Assembly: GCA_045629945.1 (NCBI GenBank)
Contig: JAZQSE010000024.1
Location: 1-64,000 of the forward strand
Source of the DNA: UBA1765 sp045629945
GTDB taxonomy: Bacteria; Fibrobacterota; Fibrobacteria; Fibrobacterales; Fibrobacteraceae
Direction: 5' to 3'
DNA: 64,000 nucleotides
The notes beneath the pieces were generated by a model, which had not been told where the DNA came from, made no database searches, and was given only the letters and a program-made list of their open reading frames with translations. The position numbers and the translations under genes are program-made. Shown in pieces: positions 33,501 through 40,488 of this stretch. Every line of letters begins with the position of its first letter. The stretch's first letter is position 1.

Positions 33501-34817
33501 CCTACACCTTATCATGAAGAATCAAGAGAATATCTTGATGGTATTGCTGATTCCATTTCCATCACTTACCACCGTCCATTCCATAAAGACTCTTTACCAA
33601 ATTTCATTTGCTTAGAATGGGATGAAGATAAAGAATTTGAATTGAAACACTTCAAGTTTGATAGTGAAAAAGGTTTGGAATCTTCTGTAAAGAAAGATAC
33701 TTTGGTCACTTGCTCCGATTCAATTGGTCGTGCTCAAATTTTAGCTGCTTATAAGGATCGCCCCGATGACAGCACTCTTGTCTTTGGTGGCTTTGAATTC
33801 TCTGAAAAAGTAAAAACAGCTGGTGATGGTAAAGTCCGTTCCTGGGCTACTTTCGAAGATAGAAAACAAGTGTCTGTACAATCTTTTGATAGGGTTACAA
33901 CAGATCGTATGCCTCCTGTTGTTTTGAAAGCTCGTCTTACAACTAACAAAACCAATAAAGAATTTGATGATATCCGCTTTGTGTTCTCAGAACCACTTGC
34001 TGCAGAAGATTCTTCAAAGTTGAAAAACATGCTTGCTTACTACATGCCTTCAGCTACAGAATATGCCGTAGATGAACGTTATGCTTCTCCAGATGCTTTG
34101 CAGAACATGACTCTTGGAAAAGATTCTGTAACGGTAAGTTATCGTCACTTGCAAGGTGAGAAAATTTTAAAAACTCCTCAAGTAGGTGATTACGTTCGTT
34201 TTGTTGCTTCTGCTGTGTCTGATACAGCTGGTAATAAACCATTGGATTACGATGAAAAGATTCCATCTCCTTGGTATACAATTACTGGTGACGTGCGTTC
34301 CATTGTTCGTACAATCAACTACGCAGAATTAGACCCATCTGATCCGCAAGTCCAGAAAAATCTTGAAGACAAGAAAATCGTAACAGTTGTATTGTTTAGC
34401 CCTTACGATAGTCTTGGTCGTATTAAAGATTCTTTGCCATATACAGTAGGTCATTGGATCCAGACCGATATGGCTAACTTGTTTGAAAAGTATCAAGCAA
34501 GCAATCCAAACTTGAAACCAGAAGATGTTGTTCTCAAGTATGAAGTAGATTACTTCACTAACTTGGGTGCATTTGTAGCCAACGAAAGTGGTGAAATCAG
34601 ATGTACAGATGAAAAGATCTTCGGAACAGGTGAAAGTTGTATCACTAACCCTGGCTACATTTATGTGGGTTGGAACGGTATTTCAAATGATGGTCGCTTA
34701 GTTTCTTCTGGAGCTTACATTTCTAAGATGACTTCTGTCTTAGTGGCTGGTAAGAAAAAAGATGCAAAACAAGACCAGACAAATGTCTTTGGTATGCGTC
34801 GAATCCAGAAAAAGTAA
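30540..34817 (+). CDS. Giant secreted fibro-slime domain protein
   Basis: 1425 residues, signal peptide cleaved after about residue 27 (SESAAQN). The fibro-slime domain spans about residues 440-580: DCEGFFVSDDALGVSWQWDK, HATFTYKPGQEFTFRGDDD, IWVFIAGRLAVDNGG and NIDIFFCDRRTTMSN. These domains are known from Fibrobacter proteins tied to adhesion to cellulose and from slime-mould surface proteins. Before it are several cysteine-bearing beta domains; after it come long Ig-like beta segments. The C-terminus (YVGWNGISNDGRLVSSGAYI) resembles the FlgD/Ig-like tail of secreted surface proteins and ends in MRRIQKK. AGAGAG precedes the ATG. It is monocistronic, with codon use biased to C-ending codons, suggesting high expression. 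Confidence 0.9.
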   Translation: MSMMHKWKGLLCGTVLACTAFVSESAAQNCLGTAYIKVPETWTDLTVYYGNQANVVPATSLDPTTGFYVIDLSTIRGNDATTFIVYTGTGNIDYPGVLGINGSVYNQNFSGRPTAADIPCPGKDKPVYVTEHPETEGASYISFDPPNAKYLYVLIPEDKDWQSSLPMISFDGGVTGSNLIADSKRCGWYYAVYFGSQPVPEEVIIYRDDDPADQIGINGLWGAEEVATPIPLRQMFDSLGTNELFFIPDDAAWPDDGSTYGWYTTDNGVEGVCTYTLAAIIYDSDAAVNNLFSEYQGITGPYTETCTGVRRGVVADVLGADNKPQLNVNSQNALQCFGNDPSLFNTLFNYTPGKNEVVCYDLPFSRAKDGRWSYNSDEAVTGTTVGGFYPVENTTDESVITLGGVKQGPLMAARMKRRAEGPVDVASIPAGIANIDYVCNGPGWDGGIDCEGFFVSDDALGVSWQWDKSPTGGPRWGSSPAVSRNQHFCFESHATFTYKPGQEFTFRGDDDIWVFIAGRLAVDNGGAHLAAPGHVVLDRILDKDGKPLVAGQQYNIDIFFCDRRTTMSNVIIKTNMYIKQSTGLDIAPTGKDQSGGISYEVCWEKSGDSDCAAVAMGSGGASGGSQRYCGKEIENVLGAGVISYYITTRGGDKIADLPGGKVWYGGFDLTDPYNPVINTNKVGGLNPGAYRLVVEIQGKKTYVNFRVKGNLDIVNQTVTYQPVTGDSVSAHYPAGTKWEFVGQALAGTRVPLYVSAVADGDIDLLSAAGQNYSLTVAAGMNLYTSKDGNEVAVFPRTIGESGVDTVWASVSLAGMTAPVEVKTAQVRSIVATIEFYAPQLHFATDIVTDSTGNIASFTPVTGDPDTLDGTEYYNWVGSDVELYLLVVNPITSTVCTECNFVVDAVETSPRMEVVASEFVNGMSTVRVRSFKEYMDTTAAITMASAENPALVMVLYNNMKFRDPPVPYPTLVQLFDTKGAPAQTSLRIPTPYHEESREYLDGIADSISITYHRPFHKDSLPNFICLEWDEDKEFELKHFKFDSEKGLESSVKKDTLVTCSDSIGRAQILAAYKDRPDDSTLVFGGFEFSEKVKTAGDGKVRSWATFEDRKQVSVQSFDRVTTDRMPPVVLKARLTTNKTNKEFDDIRFVFSEPLAAEDSSKLKNMLAYYMPSATEYAVDERYASPDALQNMTLGKDSVTVSYRHLQGEKILKTPQVGDYVRFVASAVSDTAGNKPLDYDEKIPSPWYTITGDVRSIVRTINYAELDPSDPQVQKNLEDKKIVTVVLFSPYDSLGRIKDSLPYTVGHWIQTDMANLFEKYQASNPNLKPEDVVLKYEVDYFTNLGAFVANESGEIRCTDEKIFGTGESCITNPGYIYVGWNGISNDGRLVSSGAYISKMTSVLVAGKKKDAKQDQTNVFGMRRIQKK

Positions 34818-34830
34818 AACTGATTTTTCT

Positions 34831-34860
34831 AAAAAAAGGCTCTCTTGAGAGCCTTTTTTT
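34831..34860 (+). terminator. Terminator of the fibro-slime gene
   Basis: AAAAAAAGGCTCTC (34831-34844) and GAGAGCCTTTTTTT (34847-34860) form a perfect long stem ending in a T run. Confidence 0.95.
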
Positions 34861-35596
34861 GTTTCTTAGATTTAGCCCGCATCTTGTCATTGCTTATAAC
34901 TTGCCGCGCACCTCTTGTCATTGCGAATCCCCAACAAGATTTTTTTGCGAAGCCTAAATGTGAGCCTGCCATGAGCCACACTTGTGGCGTGGTGGAAGCA
35001 ATCTGTTTGCAAGCAACACTTGTTTTTGGATTACTTCGCTACGCTCGTAATGACAAAAACCAGATGGCCGCGAGGCTCAACGCCTCTCGCCATGACAATT
35101 CTGAACTTGTCCACGGTTCTTGCCCGCGATTCTTGTCATTGCGAAGAAACGTAGTGACTGACGCAATCTGTTTGCAAACAGCACTTGTTTTTGGATTACT
35201 TCGCTACGCTCGTAATGACAAAAGCCAAGATCGCCACACTGCGTTCGCGATGACAATCCTGTAACTTGTCATTGCGAGAAAACTTGCCGCGCGCATCTTG
35301 TCATTGCGAACTCTGAAAGAGTGAAGCAATCTACTCGCGATGACAATTTGCTAACAGATGGCCACGTCGTCTTACAAGACTCCTCGCCATGACAACTTGA
35401 ACTAGCCCGCAGTTCTTACCCGTAACTTGTCATTACGCGCCGTGCAGAATGCACGGCGCGGCAATCTCCTTGCCAGTTACAAGAGATGGTATTACTTTGC
35501 TTACTATGACAGCTTATTTCTAAGAAGCTATCCAAGAAAGAATAAAATTCATAAGAAATAAGAACAGAATTTCAGGAAAATGCTATTTTTACTTTT
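34861..35596. other. Intergenic region filled by repeat cluster C
   Basis: From about 34880 to 35490 the sequence is dispersed repeat in the inverse orientation to clusters A and B. A 139-codon open frame through it is an artefact of the repeat. Bases 35510-35596 are AT-rich and precede the SPOR gene. Confidence 0.6.
34880..35490 (-). repeat. Dispersed hairpin repeat cluster C
   Basis: A full composite unit lies at 35132-35219 and a partial one at 34998-35054. Other members enclose inner stems of different sequence that remain paired: GAGGC/GCCTC (35072-35086), ACTCT/AGAGT (35310-35322), GTCTT/AAGAC (35369-35380) and a 10-bp CGCGCCGTGC/GCACGGCGCG (35436-35460). The conserved arms read TTGTCATTGCGA and GCAATCT. 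Confidence 0.85.
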
Positions 35597-36001
35597 ATGA
35601 TAAAGAAAATAGCTTTCTTCTTTTTATTAGGTGTGTTTTTCTCTTTTGCACAAACACCAACAGATTTAGACACTCTTTTCCACGGGAAAGAATACAAGAT
35701 TCAACTAAATGATTCATTGCGCTATAAAACGCAAGAATCACAAATTGCGCAAGAAACAGACAAGCAAGCAAAAGGAAAATCTTGGTTTGTTTTGCAATTT
35801 GAAGCATTAGCTGATTTTGATGCAGCTCAAAGACGCCGCGATCAATTAGTCGCAAGTACAGGTTACTCTATCCAAGTAGTCTTTGATACTCCTTTTTATA
35901 AATTGCGTGCAGGTGGCTGGCCAACAAAAGCTCAAGCTGAAGATAAGGCTCGAGAGTTATCAGCCTATAATATTTCAGCATTTGTTGTAAAAGTTCGCTA
36001 G
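35597..36001 (+). CDS. Exported SPOR-domain protein
   Basis: 134 residues. The signal peptide MIKKIAFFFLLGVFFSFA is followed by a short linker and a SPOR fold from about residue 62: WFVLQFEALADFDAAQRRRD, then FDTPFYKLRAGGWPTKAQAE and ISAFVVKVR. SPOR domains bind denuded peptidoglycan at division sites. The protein is small enough to be little more than the domain. The lipoprotein gene follows after 62 bases, perhaps in the same transcript. Confidence 0.85.
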   Translation: MIKKIAFFFLLGVFFSFAQTPTDLDTLFHGKEYKIQLNDSLRYKTQESQIAQETDKQAKGKSWFVLQFEALADFDAAQRRRDQLVASTGYSIQVVFDTPFYKLRAGGWPTKAQAEDKARELSAYNISAFVVKVR

Positions 36002-36063
36002 AAATTTGTGCTTTTTTCTGAAAAAAAAAGTATTTTCAAGAAAAACTTAGAAAAGGAATCATT

Positions 36064-37038
36064 ATGAATAAAATGTTCTGGAAATATGGCTTACTAGCAG
36101 CGTCTATGTTTGCCCTCTCTGCTTGTTCTGAAGATTCATCTTCAAATGCAGAAGAATCTACTTCATCTTCTTCTGCAGCTCAAATTGAAATGTCTTCTGC
36201 TTCAGAAGTTTCTCCACTTGTTATGGATAAATTAGGTGCCGATGTAATGTCTGATGGCCAGGGCGGTGAAATGGTCCAGCTTAAGGGAACTATTAGTTTG
36301 GATTATGGTTTCAGAGTTGAAGGTAGAGAAGACGATGAAATCTTCTTTAACATCGATAGTTTGCGCTTTATTGCTGGTCATGTTGATAATGGAACCGTGT
36401 ATGAATCTCCATTACAAGTTCCTATGACTATTAACTTCCCAACAGATCGTATTGCATTAGGTACTTCTACAGCAAAAATTCAATTAGCTCCTTTGGAAGG
36501 TTGTGGTGATTTCCGTATTTATGTATGGGCTTATGCAAGTGCTTCTGAAGAAGGTGGACTTGATGTTTCGAAAGTGCCGGTTTATTCTTCTATAGATTCT
36601 GTAGACTTTGTGAAAGCTTGCCCTAAAGAAGAAGTATCCTCTTCTTCTGTTGAAGCGGTCTGCACAGAAGTTGCAGCAACAGAAGTTACTCTTTCCAATA
36701 TGTTAGGAACAGACCAATACGCAATCAACCTTGTAACTGGCTTGGCGGAAAATCCACATTTGACACTTGAAATTGTGGATAATATGGCTTATTTCCAGGC
36801 AGCTCCAGGCGTTGAAATCTGGGAAGAAGAAACACAAGACTTTGGTCTTTTACCAGAAGCACCTGTTTGTCTAGAAAGCTTTAAAACAGCATTTGGTTCT
36901 CAGACTAATCGTCTAGAATTAATGGGAAATATGTGGCTCTATATCAAAACTCCAGAAGGCAATTTCCCGATGATGCTTGGAAAAGTTAGATACCAGGATG
37001 AAAAGACTGGTTCTATAAGTCTTACTTATTACAAGTAA
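36064..37038 (+). CDS. Lipoprotein with serine-rich linker, function unknown
   Basis: 324 residues. The signal MNKMFWKYGLLAASMFALSAC has a clear lipobox and is followed by a low-complexity Ser/Glu/Ala linker (SSSNAEESTSSSSAAQ) of the kind common in Fibrobacter surface lipoproteins. A second serine run (EEVSSSSVEAVC) separates two beta-rich domains, about residues 60-195 and 200-324. No enzyme motif is seen. AAAGGA precedes the ATG. It ends at a strong terminator. Confidence 0.82.
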   Translation: MNKMFWKYGLLAASMFALSACSEDSSSNAEESTSSSSAAQIEMSSASEVSPLVMDKLGADVMSDGQGGEMVQLKGTISLDYGFRVEGREDDEIFFNIDSLRFIAGHVDNGTVYESPLQVPMTINFPTDRIALGTSTAKIQLAPLEGCGDFRIYVWAYASASEEGGLDVSKVPVYSSIDSVDFVKACPKEEVSSSSVEAVCTEVAATEVTLSNMLGTDQYAINLVTGLAENPHLTLEIVDNMAYFQAAPGVEIWEEETQDFGLLPEAPVCLESFKTAFGSQTNRLELMGNMWLYIKTPEGNFPMMLGKVRYQDEKTGSISLTYYK

Positions 37039-37050
37039 TTTTAGTCTTTA

Positions 37051-37081
37051 AAAATGCCCGGCGTCAGCCGGGCATTTTCTT
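37051..37081 (+). terminator. Terminator of the 36064 lipoprotein gene
   Basis: AAAATGCCCGGC (37051-37062) pairs with GCCGGGCATTTT (37067-37078) around GTCA, followed by CTTTT. Confidence 0.95.
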
Positions 37082-37192
37082 TTATATAAAAGAAAGGATT
37101 TTTGAAAAGACTTTTCTGATTTAAGGCTCTTTTTAGATAAAGTCTTTTTTTCTACATTTGAATTTGAAATTTAAACATTGATGGAGAATCTT

Positions 37193-38827
37193 ATGCTTAA
37201 AAAGAATTTGGATTTTGCTGGACTTAAAGGGCCGGTAGTTACTATCGTGATGGATGGTTATGGCTTTAACCCAAGTGGCGAAGGAAACGCAATAGCCGCA
37301 GCTTGTAAGCCAACTCTTGATCGGTTGCTTGCAAATTACAGCAATGTTTTGTTGAAGGCTCATGGTCGTGCGGTAGGTATGCCGACAGATGAAGATATGG
37401 GAAACTCTGAAGTAGGCCATAATGCTATTGGTGCAGGTCAGGTTTATAACCAGGGTGCCGCTCTTGTTGCTGATTCTATTCAATCCGGTGAAATCTTTGC
37501 ACGCGATGCCTGGAAAGAAATCGTAGGTAATGTTCGCGAAAAAAATTCAGTTCTCCATTTTATTGGCTTGTTCAGTGATGGTAATGTTCATAGTAATATC
37601 GCTCATTTAAAGGCGATGGTTGCTCAATCTAAGCAAGAAGGTTTGAAAAAAGTCCGCATTCATATTCTTTTGGATGGCCGCGATGTGCCTGAAACTTCTG
37701 CATTAGATTATGTATTGCCATTTGAACAATTCCTTTCTGAACTTCGTTCAGAAGATTTTGATGTTTGCATTGCTAGTGGTGGTGGCCGTATGCAGATCAC
37801 TATGGACCGTTATAATGCAAACTGGAAAATGGTTGAAGCCGGTTGGAAAACTCATGTGCTTGGTGAAGGTCGCTTGTTTGAAAGTGCAGCAAACGCAATT
37901 GAAACATTACGTGGTGAAACAAAAGCGATTGACCAGGATTTGCCACCATTTGTTATTGCTAAAGATGGTGCTCCGGTAGGCCAAATTGTTGATGGTGATT
38001 CTGTTGTATTCTTTAATTTCCGCGGAGACCGCGCGATTGAAATTACTCGTGCCTTTGAAGAAGAAAATTTTGCTGAATTTGACAGAGTGCGTTTCCCGAA
38101 AGTTTGCTATGCAGGGATGCTTCAGTACGATGGGGATTTAAAGTTGCCAAATCGTTTTTTAGTTCCTCCTCCAGCAATTAAAAATACAAGCGGCGAATGG
38201 TTCTCTCAAGCAGGAATCAAACAATTTGCATGCTCTGAAACTCAAAAGTTTGGCCATGTTACTTATTTCTGGAATGGTAACCGTTCAAGCAAATTTGATG
38301 GTGAAACTTATTTAGAAATTCCATCTGATGTGGTTCCGTTTGAACAACGCCCATGGATGAAAGCTGCAGAAGTAACAGACGCAATGATAGAAGCTCTTAA
38401 GAGTGGTAAATACCAAACATTGCGTTGCAATTACCCTAATGGTGATATGGTTGGTCATACTGGCAGTTTCCGTGCAGCCACAATGGCAATTGAAGCTGTT
38501 GATTTAGGTCTTTCTAGACTTTTACCGGTTATTGATGCTTTAGGTGGTGTCGCATTGATTACTGCTGATCACGGCAATGCTGATGAAATGTATGAAATCG
38601 ACAAGAAAACAGGCCTTCCTAAGGTTAATAAAGATGGTTCTTTCAAAGCCAAAACAAGTCATACTTTGAATAAAGTTCCTTGTATCCTTTATGATAATGT
38701 TTCTGGCGGTAAGCTTGCTTTACGTGAAGGTGATTGGGGCCTTTCTAATTTGGCTGCAACAACTGCAAATCTCCTTGGTTTTGAAAAACACGAAGCCTGG
38801 GATGATTCCATGTTGATAATCAAATAA
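37193..38827 (+). CDS. gpmI: 2,3-bisphosphoglycerate-independent phosphoglycerate mutase
   Basis: Interconverts 3- and 2-phosphoglycerate in glycolysis; Mn-dependent alkaline-phosphatase fold. It has 544 residues from ATG 37193, chosen because GGAG is 7 bases before it; a TTG/ATG at 37178-37181 is in frame but overlies that site. IVMDGYGFNPSGEGNAI holds metal ligands, MPTDEDMGNSEVGHNAIGAG holds the phosphorylated serine, and HILLDGRDVPETSAL, YPNGDMVGHTG and ITADHGNADEM complete the metal sites. Confidence 0.96.
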   Translation: MLKKNLDFAGLKGPVVTIVMDGYGFNPSGEGNAIAAACKPTLDRLLANYSNVLLKAHGRAVGMPTDEDMGNSEVGHNAIGAGQVYNQGAALVADSIQSGEIFARDAWKEIVGNVREKNSVLHFIGLFSDGNVHSNIAHLKAMVAQSKQEGLKKVRIHILLDGRDVPETSALDYVLPFEQFLSELRSEDFDVCIASGGGRMQITMDRYNANWKMVEAGWKTHVLGEGRLFESAANAIETLRGETKAIDQDLPPFVIAKDGAPVGQIVDGDSVVFFNFRGDRAIEITRAFEEENFAEFDRVRFPKVCYAGMLQYDGDLKLPNRFLVPPPAIKNTSGEWFSQAGIKQFACSETQKFGHVTYFWNGNRSSKFDGETYLEIPSDVVPFEQRPWMKAAEVTDAMIEALKSGKYQTLRCNYPNGDMVGHTGSFRAATMAIEAVDLGLSRLLPVIDALGGVALITADHGNADEMYEIDKKTGLPKVNKDGSFKAKTSHTLNKVPCILYDNVSGGKLALREGDWGLSNLAATTANLLGFEKHEAWDDSMLIIK

Positions 38828-38852
38828 TACTTCTGATTAAATGATGTAAAGA

Positions 38853-38884
38853 AACATCGGGACTTTTTAGTCTCGGTGTTTTTT
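38853..38884 (+). terminator. Terminator of gpmI
   Basis: AACATCGGGACT pairs with AGTCTCGGTGTT (two G-U pairs) around TTTT and is followed by a T run. Confidence 0.85.
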
Positions 38885-38934
38885 ATATGAAATTTGAATA
38901 GGTTTTGAATACTAAAATCACTAAATTTAAAGTT

Positions 38935-40479
38935 ATGGATAAAAATGAAATGTTTGAAAAAGTGCGGTTTGATATTTTATCAACGGCTGAAATGCGTGAG
39001 CTAGATAGGGCTGAAAAAGAAAACTCTATTGAAAAAGGGTATGCTTTAATGCAAGCGGCTGGTAAAGCCATTTTTGAAAAACTCTGTAGCTTGTTAGAAA
39101 AAGGCAAATTAAAGAAAGGCGAAGTTTTTGTTTTTGTTGGTTCTGGAAATAATGGTGGTGATGGTTTGGTTTTAGCCAAACTTCTTTTAGAGAAGAATAT
39201 TCGGGTTAAAGTTTATTGTGTGAAAAATCCGGAAGATTTAAAAAATGAAGCTGCTTTAGCTTATAAAGATTTTAAAGAAATTGGTGGTGTCTGTTCTTTA
39301 TATTCAAATGAGGAAAAAATAAATTTTAATAATGCAAGTATAATTGTAGATGCTTTATTGGGCTTAGGGGCATTGGGAGAATTGAAAGAAAACTATAAAA
39401 AGTTAGTCGCTGTTTTAAGTAATTCAAACGTGCCAGTTTTAGCAATAGATTGTCCAACGATTCCTCTGAAAGCAACTTATACATTAGTTTTAGGATTTTG
39501 TAGAAATGAAATGTTTGAAAAAGAGAGTCTGAAATATTATGGGGATTGGGAAATAGCGCCTTTACCTTATAGTCAAAAAAATATTGAAAAATTTACTAAG
39601 AATATTTTTGGAATAAGAGAAAAAGAAATAGGACTTTTACTCCCTATTAGAAATGAATGGGGTGATAAAAGAGATCAAGGAACAGGACTTTTAATAAGTG
39701 GTTCTTTAGGAATGATTGGGGCTTCTGCGTTATGTGCAAAAGCAGCGTTGCGTTCAGGTATTGGGCTTTTGTCCATGGCTATGCCTGAATCTCTTTATCC
39801 TGTTTATGCAATGAAATTAGATGAACCTGTTATGTTACCATATGAAGATTTTCAAAAAGGATGCCTGCAGATTCAGAATGTGAATGAATTAGAATTATAC
39901 TTAAAACACCAAAAAGCTTTAGCAATCGGACCAGGACTTTCGTGTAAAAAAGATGTTGTGGAATTTGTTCAGCATTTTATTCCAAAAGTTTCTATTCCAA
40001 TGGTTTTAGATGCTGATGCTTTAAATGCTTTTTCTGGTAAAACTGAATTGTTGAAGAATTTGAACGCAAGTGCTATTATTACGCCACATATCCGAGAGTG
40101 GGAACGTTTATTTGGAAAAATTCCAGAGCAAGCAGAAGCAAAAAGAAAACGTTTGCAAGAAATTGCTCAAACATATCATTTAACCATAATTTTAAAAAGC
40201 CCTATTAGTTATGTTGCTTTGCAAAATGGCGATGTTTACAGAATAGGGTTACCCAATTCAGGTATGGCGAAAGGCGGCTCTGGAGATGTTTTGACAGGAA
40301 TTCTTCTTGCTCTTTTGGCTTCTGGATTGTCTGTAGAGAAAACGGCGCTACTTGGAACATGGATTCATTATAAAGCAGGGTGTTTAGCTAAAGAAAAGTG
40401 GGGAGTATATAGTATGCTTCCATCAGATGTTGTAGAATTTTTACCACAAGTTTTTCATGAATTGAGCCAAGATTTCTAA
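38935..40479 (+). CDS. nnr: Bifunctional NAD(P)H-hydrate epimerase/dehydratase
   Basis: Repairs damaged NADHX and NADPHX. About 514 residues from ATG 38935; a TTG at 38905 preceded by AATAGG is an alternative. The N-terminal YjeF epimerase domain has TAEMRELDRAEKENSI and VFVGSGNNGGDGLVLAKLL. The C-terminal ADP-dependent dehydratase (ribokinase-like) domain has GTGLLISGSLGMIGASALCA, MVLDADALNAF, IITPHIREWERLFG and GMAKGGSGDVLTGILLALLA. Codon use is A/T-rich compared with gpmI. polA follows after 9 bases. Confidence 0.95.
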   Translation: MDKNEMFEKVRFDILSTAEMRELDRAEKENSIEKGYALMQAAGKAIFEKLCSLLEKGKLKKGEVFVFVGSGNNGGDGLVLAKLLLEKNIRVKVYCVKNPEDLKNEAALAYKDFKEIGGVCSLYSNEEKINFNNASIIVDALLGLGALGELKENYKKLVAVLSNSNVPVLAIDCPTIPLKATYTLVLGFCRNEMFEKESLKYYGDWEIAPLPYSQKNIEKFTKNIFGIREKEIGLLLPIRNEWGDKRDQGTGLLISGSLGMIGASALCAKAALRSGIGLLSMAMPESLYPVYAMKLDEPVMLPYEDFQKGCLQIQNVNELELYLKHQKALAIGPGLSCKKDVVEFVQHFIPKVSIPMVLDADALNAFSGKTELLKNLNASAIITPHIREWERLFGKIPEQAEAKRKRLQEIAQTYHLTIILKSPISYVALQNGDVYRIGLPNSGMAKGGSGDVLTGILLALLASGLSVEKTALLGTWIHYKAGCLAKEKWGVYSMLPSDVVEFLPQVFHELSQDF

Positions 40480-40488
40480 ATTCAAGTT

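Noticed and set aside
34845..35264. 139-codon plus-strand open frame after the fibro-slime gene
   Set aside because: It is made of the dispersed repeat read through; the peptide LVFGLLRYARNDK occurs twice in it and again in the unrelated minus-strand frame at 12520-12843. There is no ribosome site and it starts inside a terminator.
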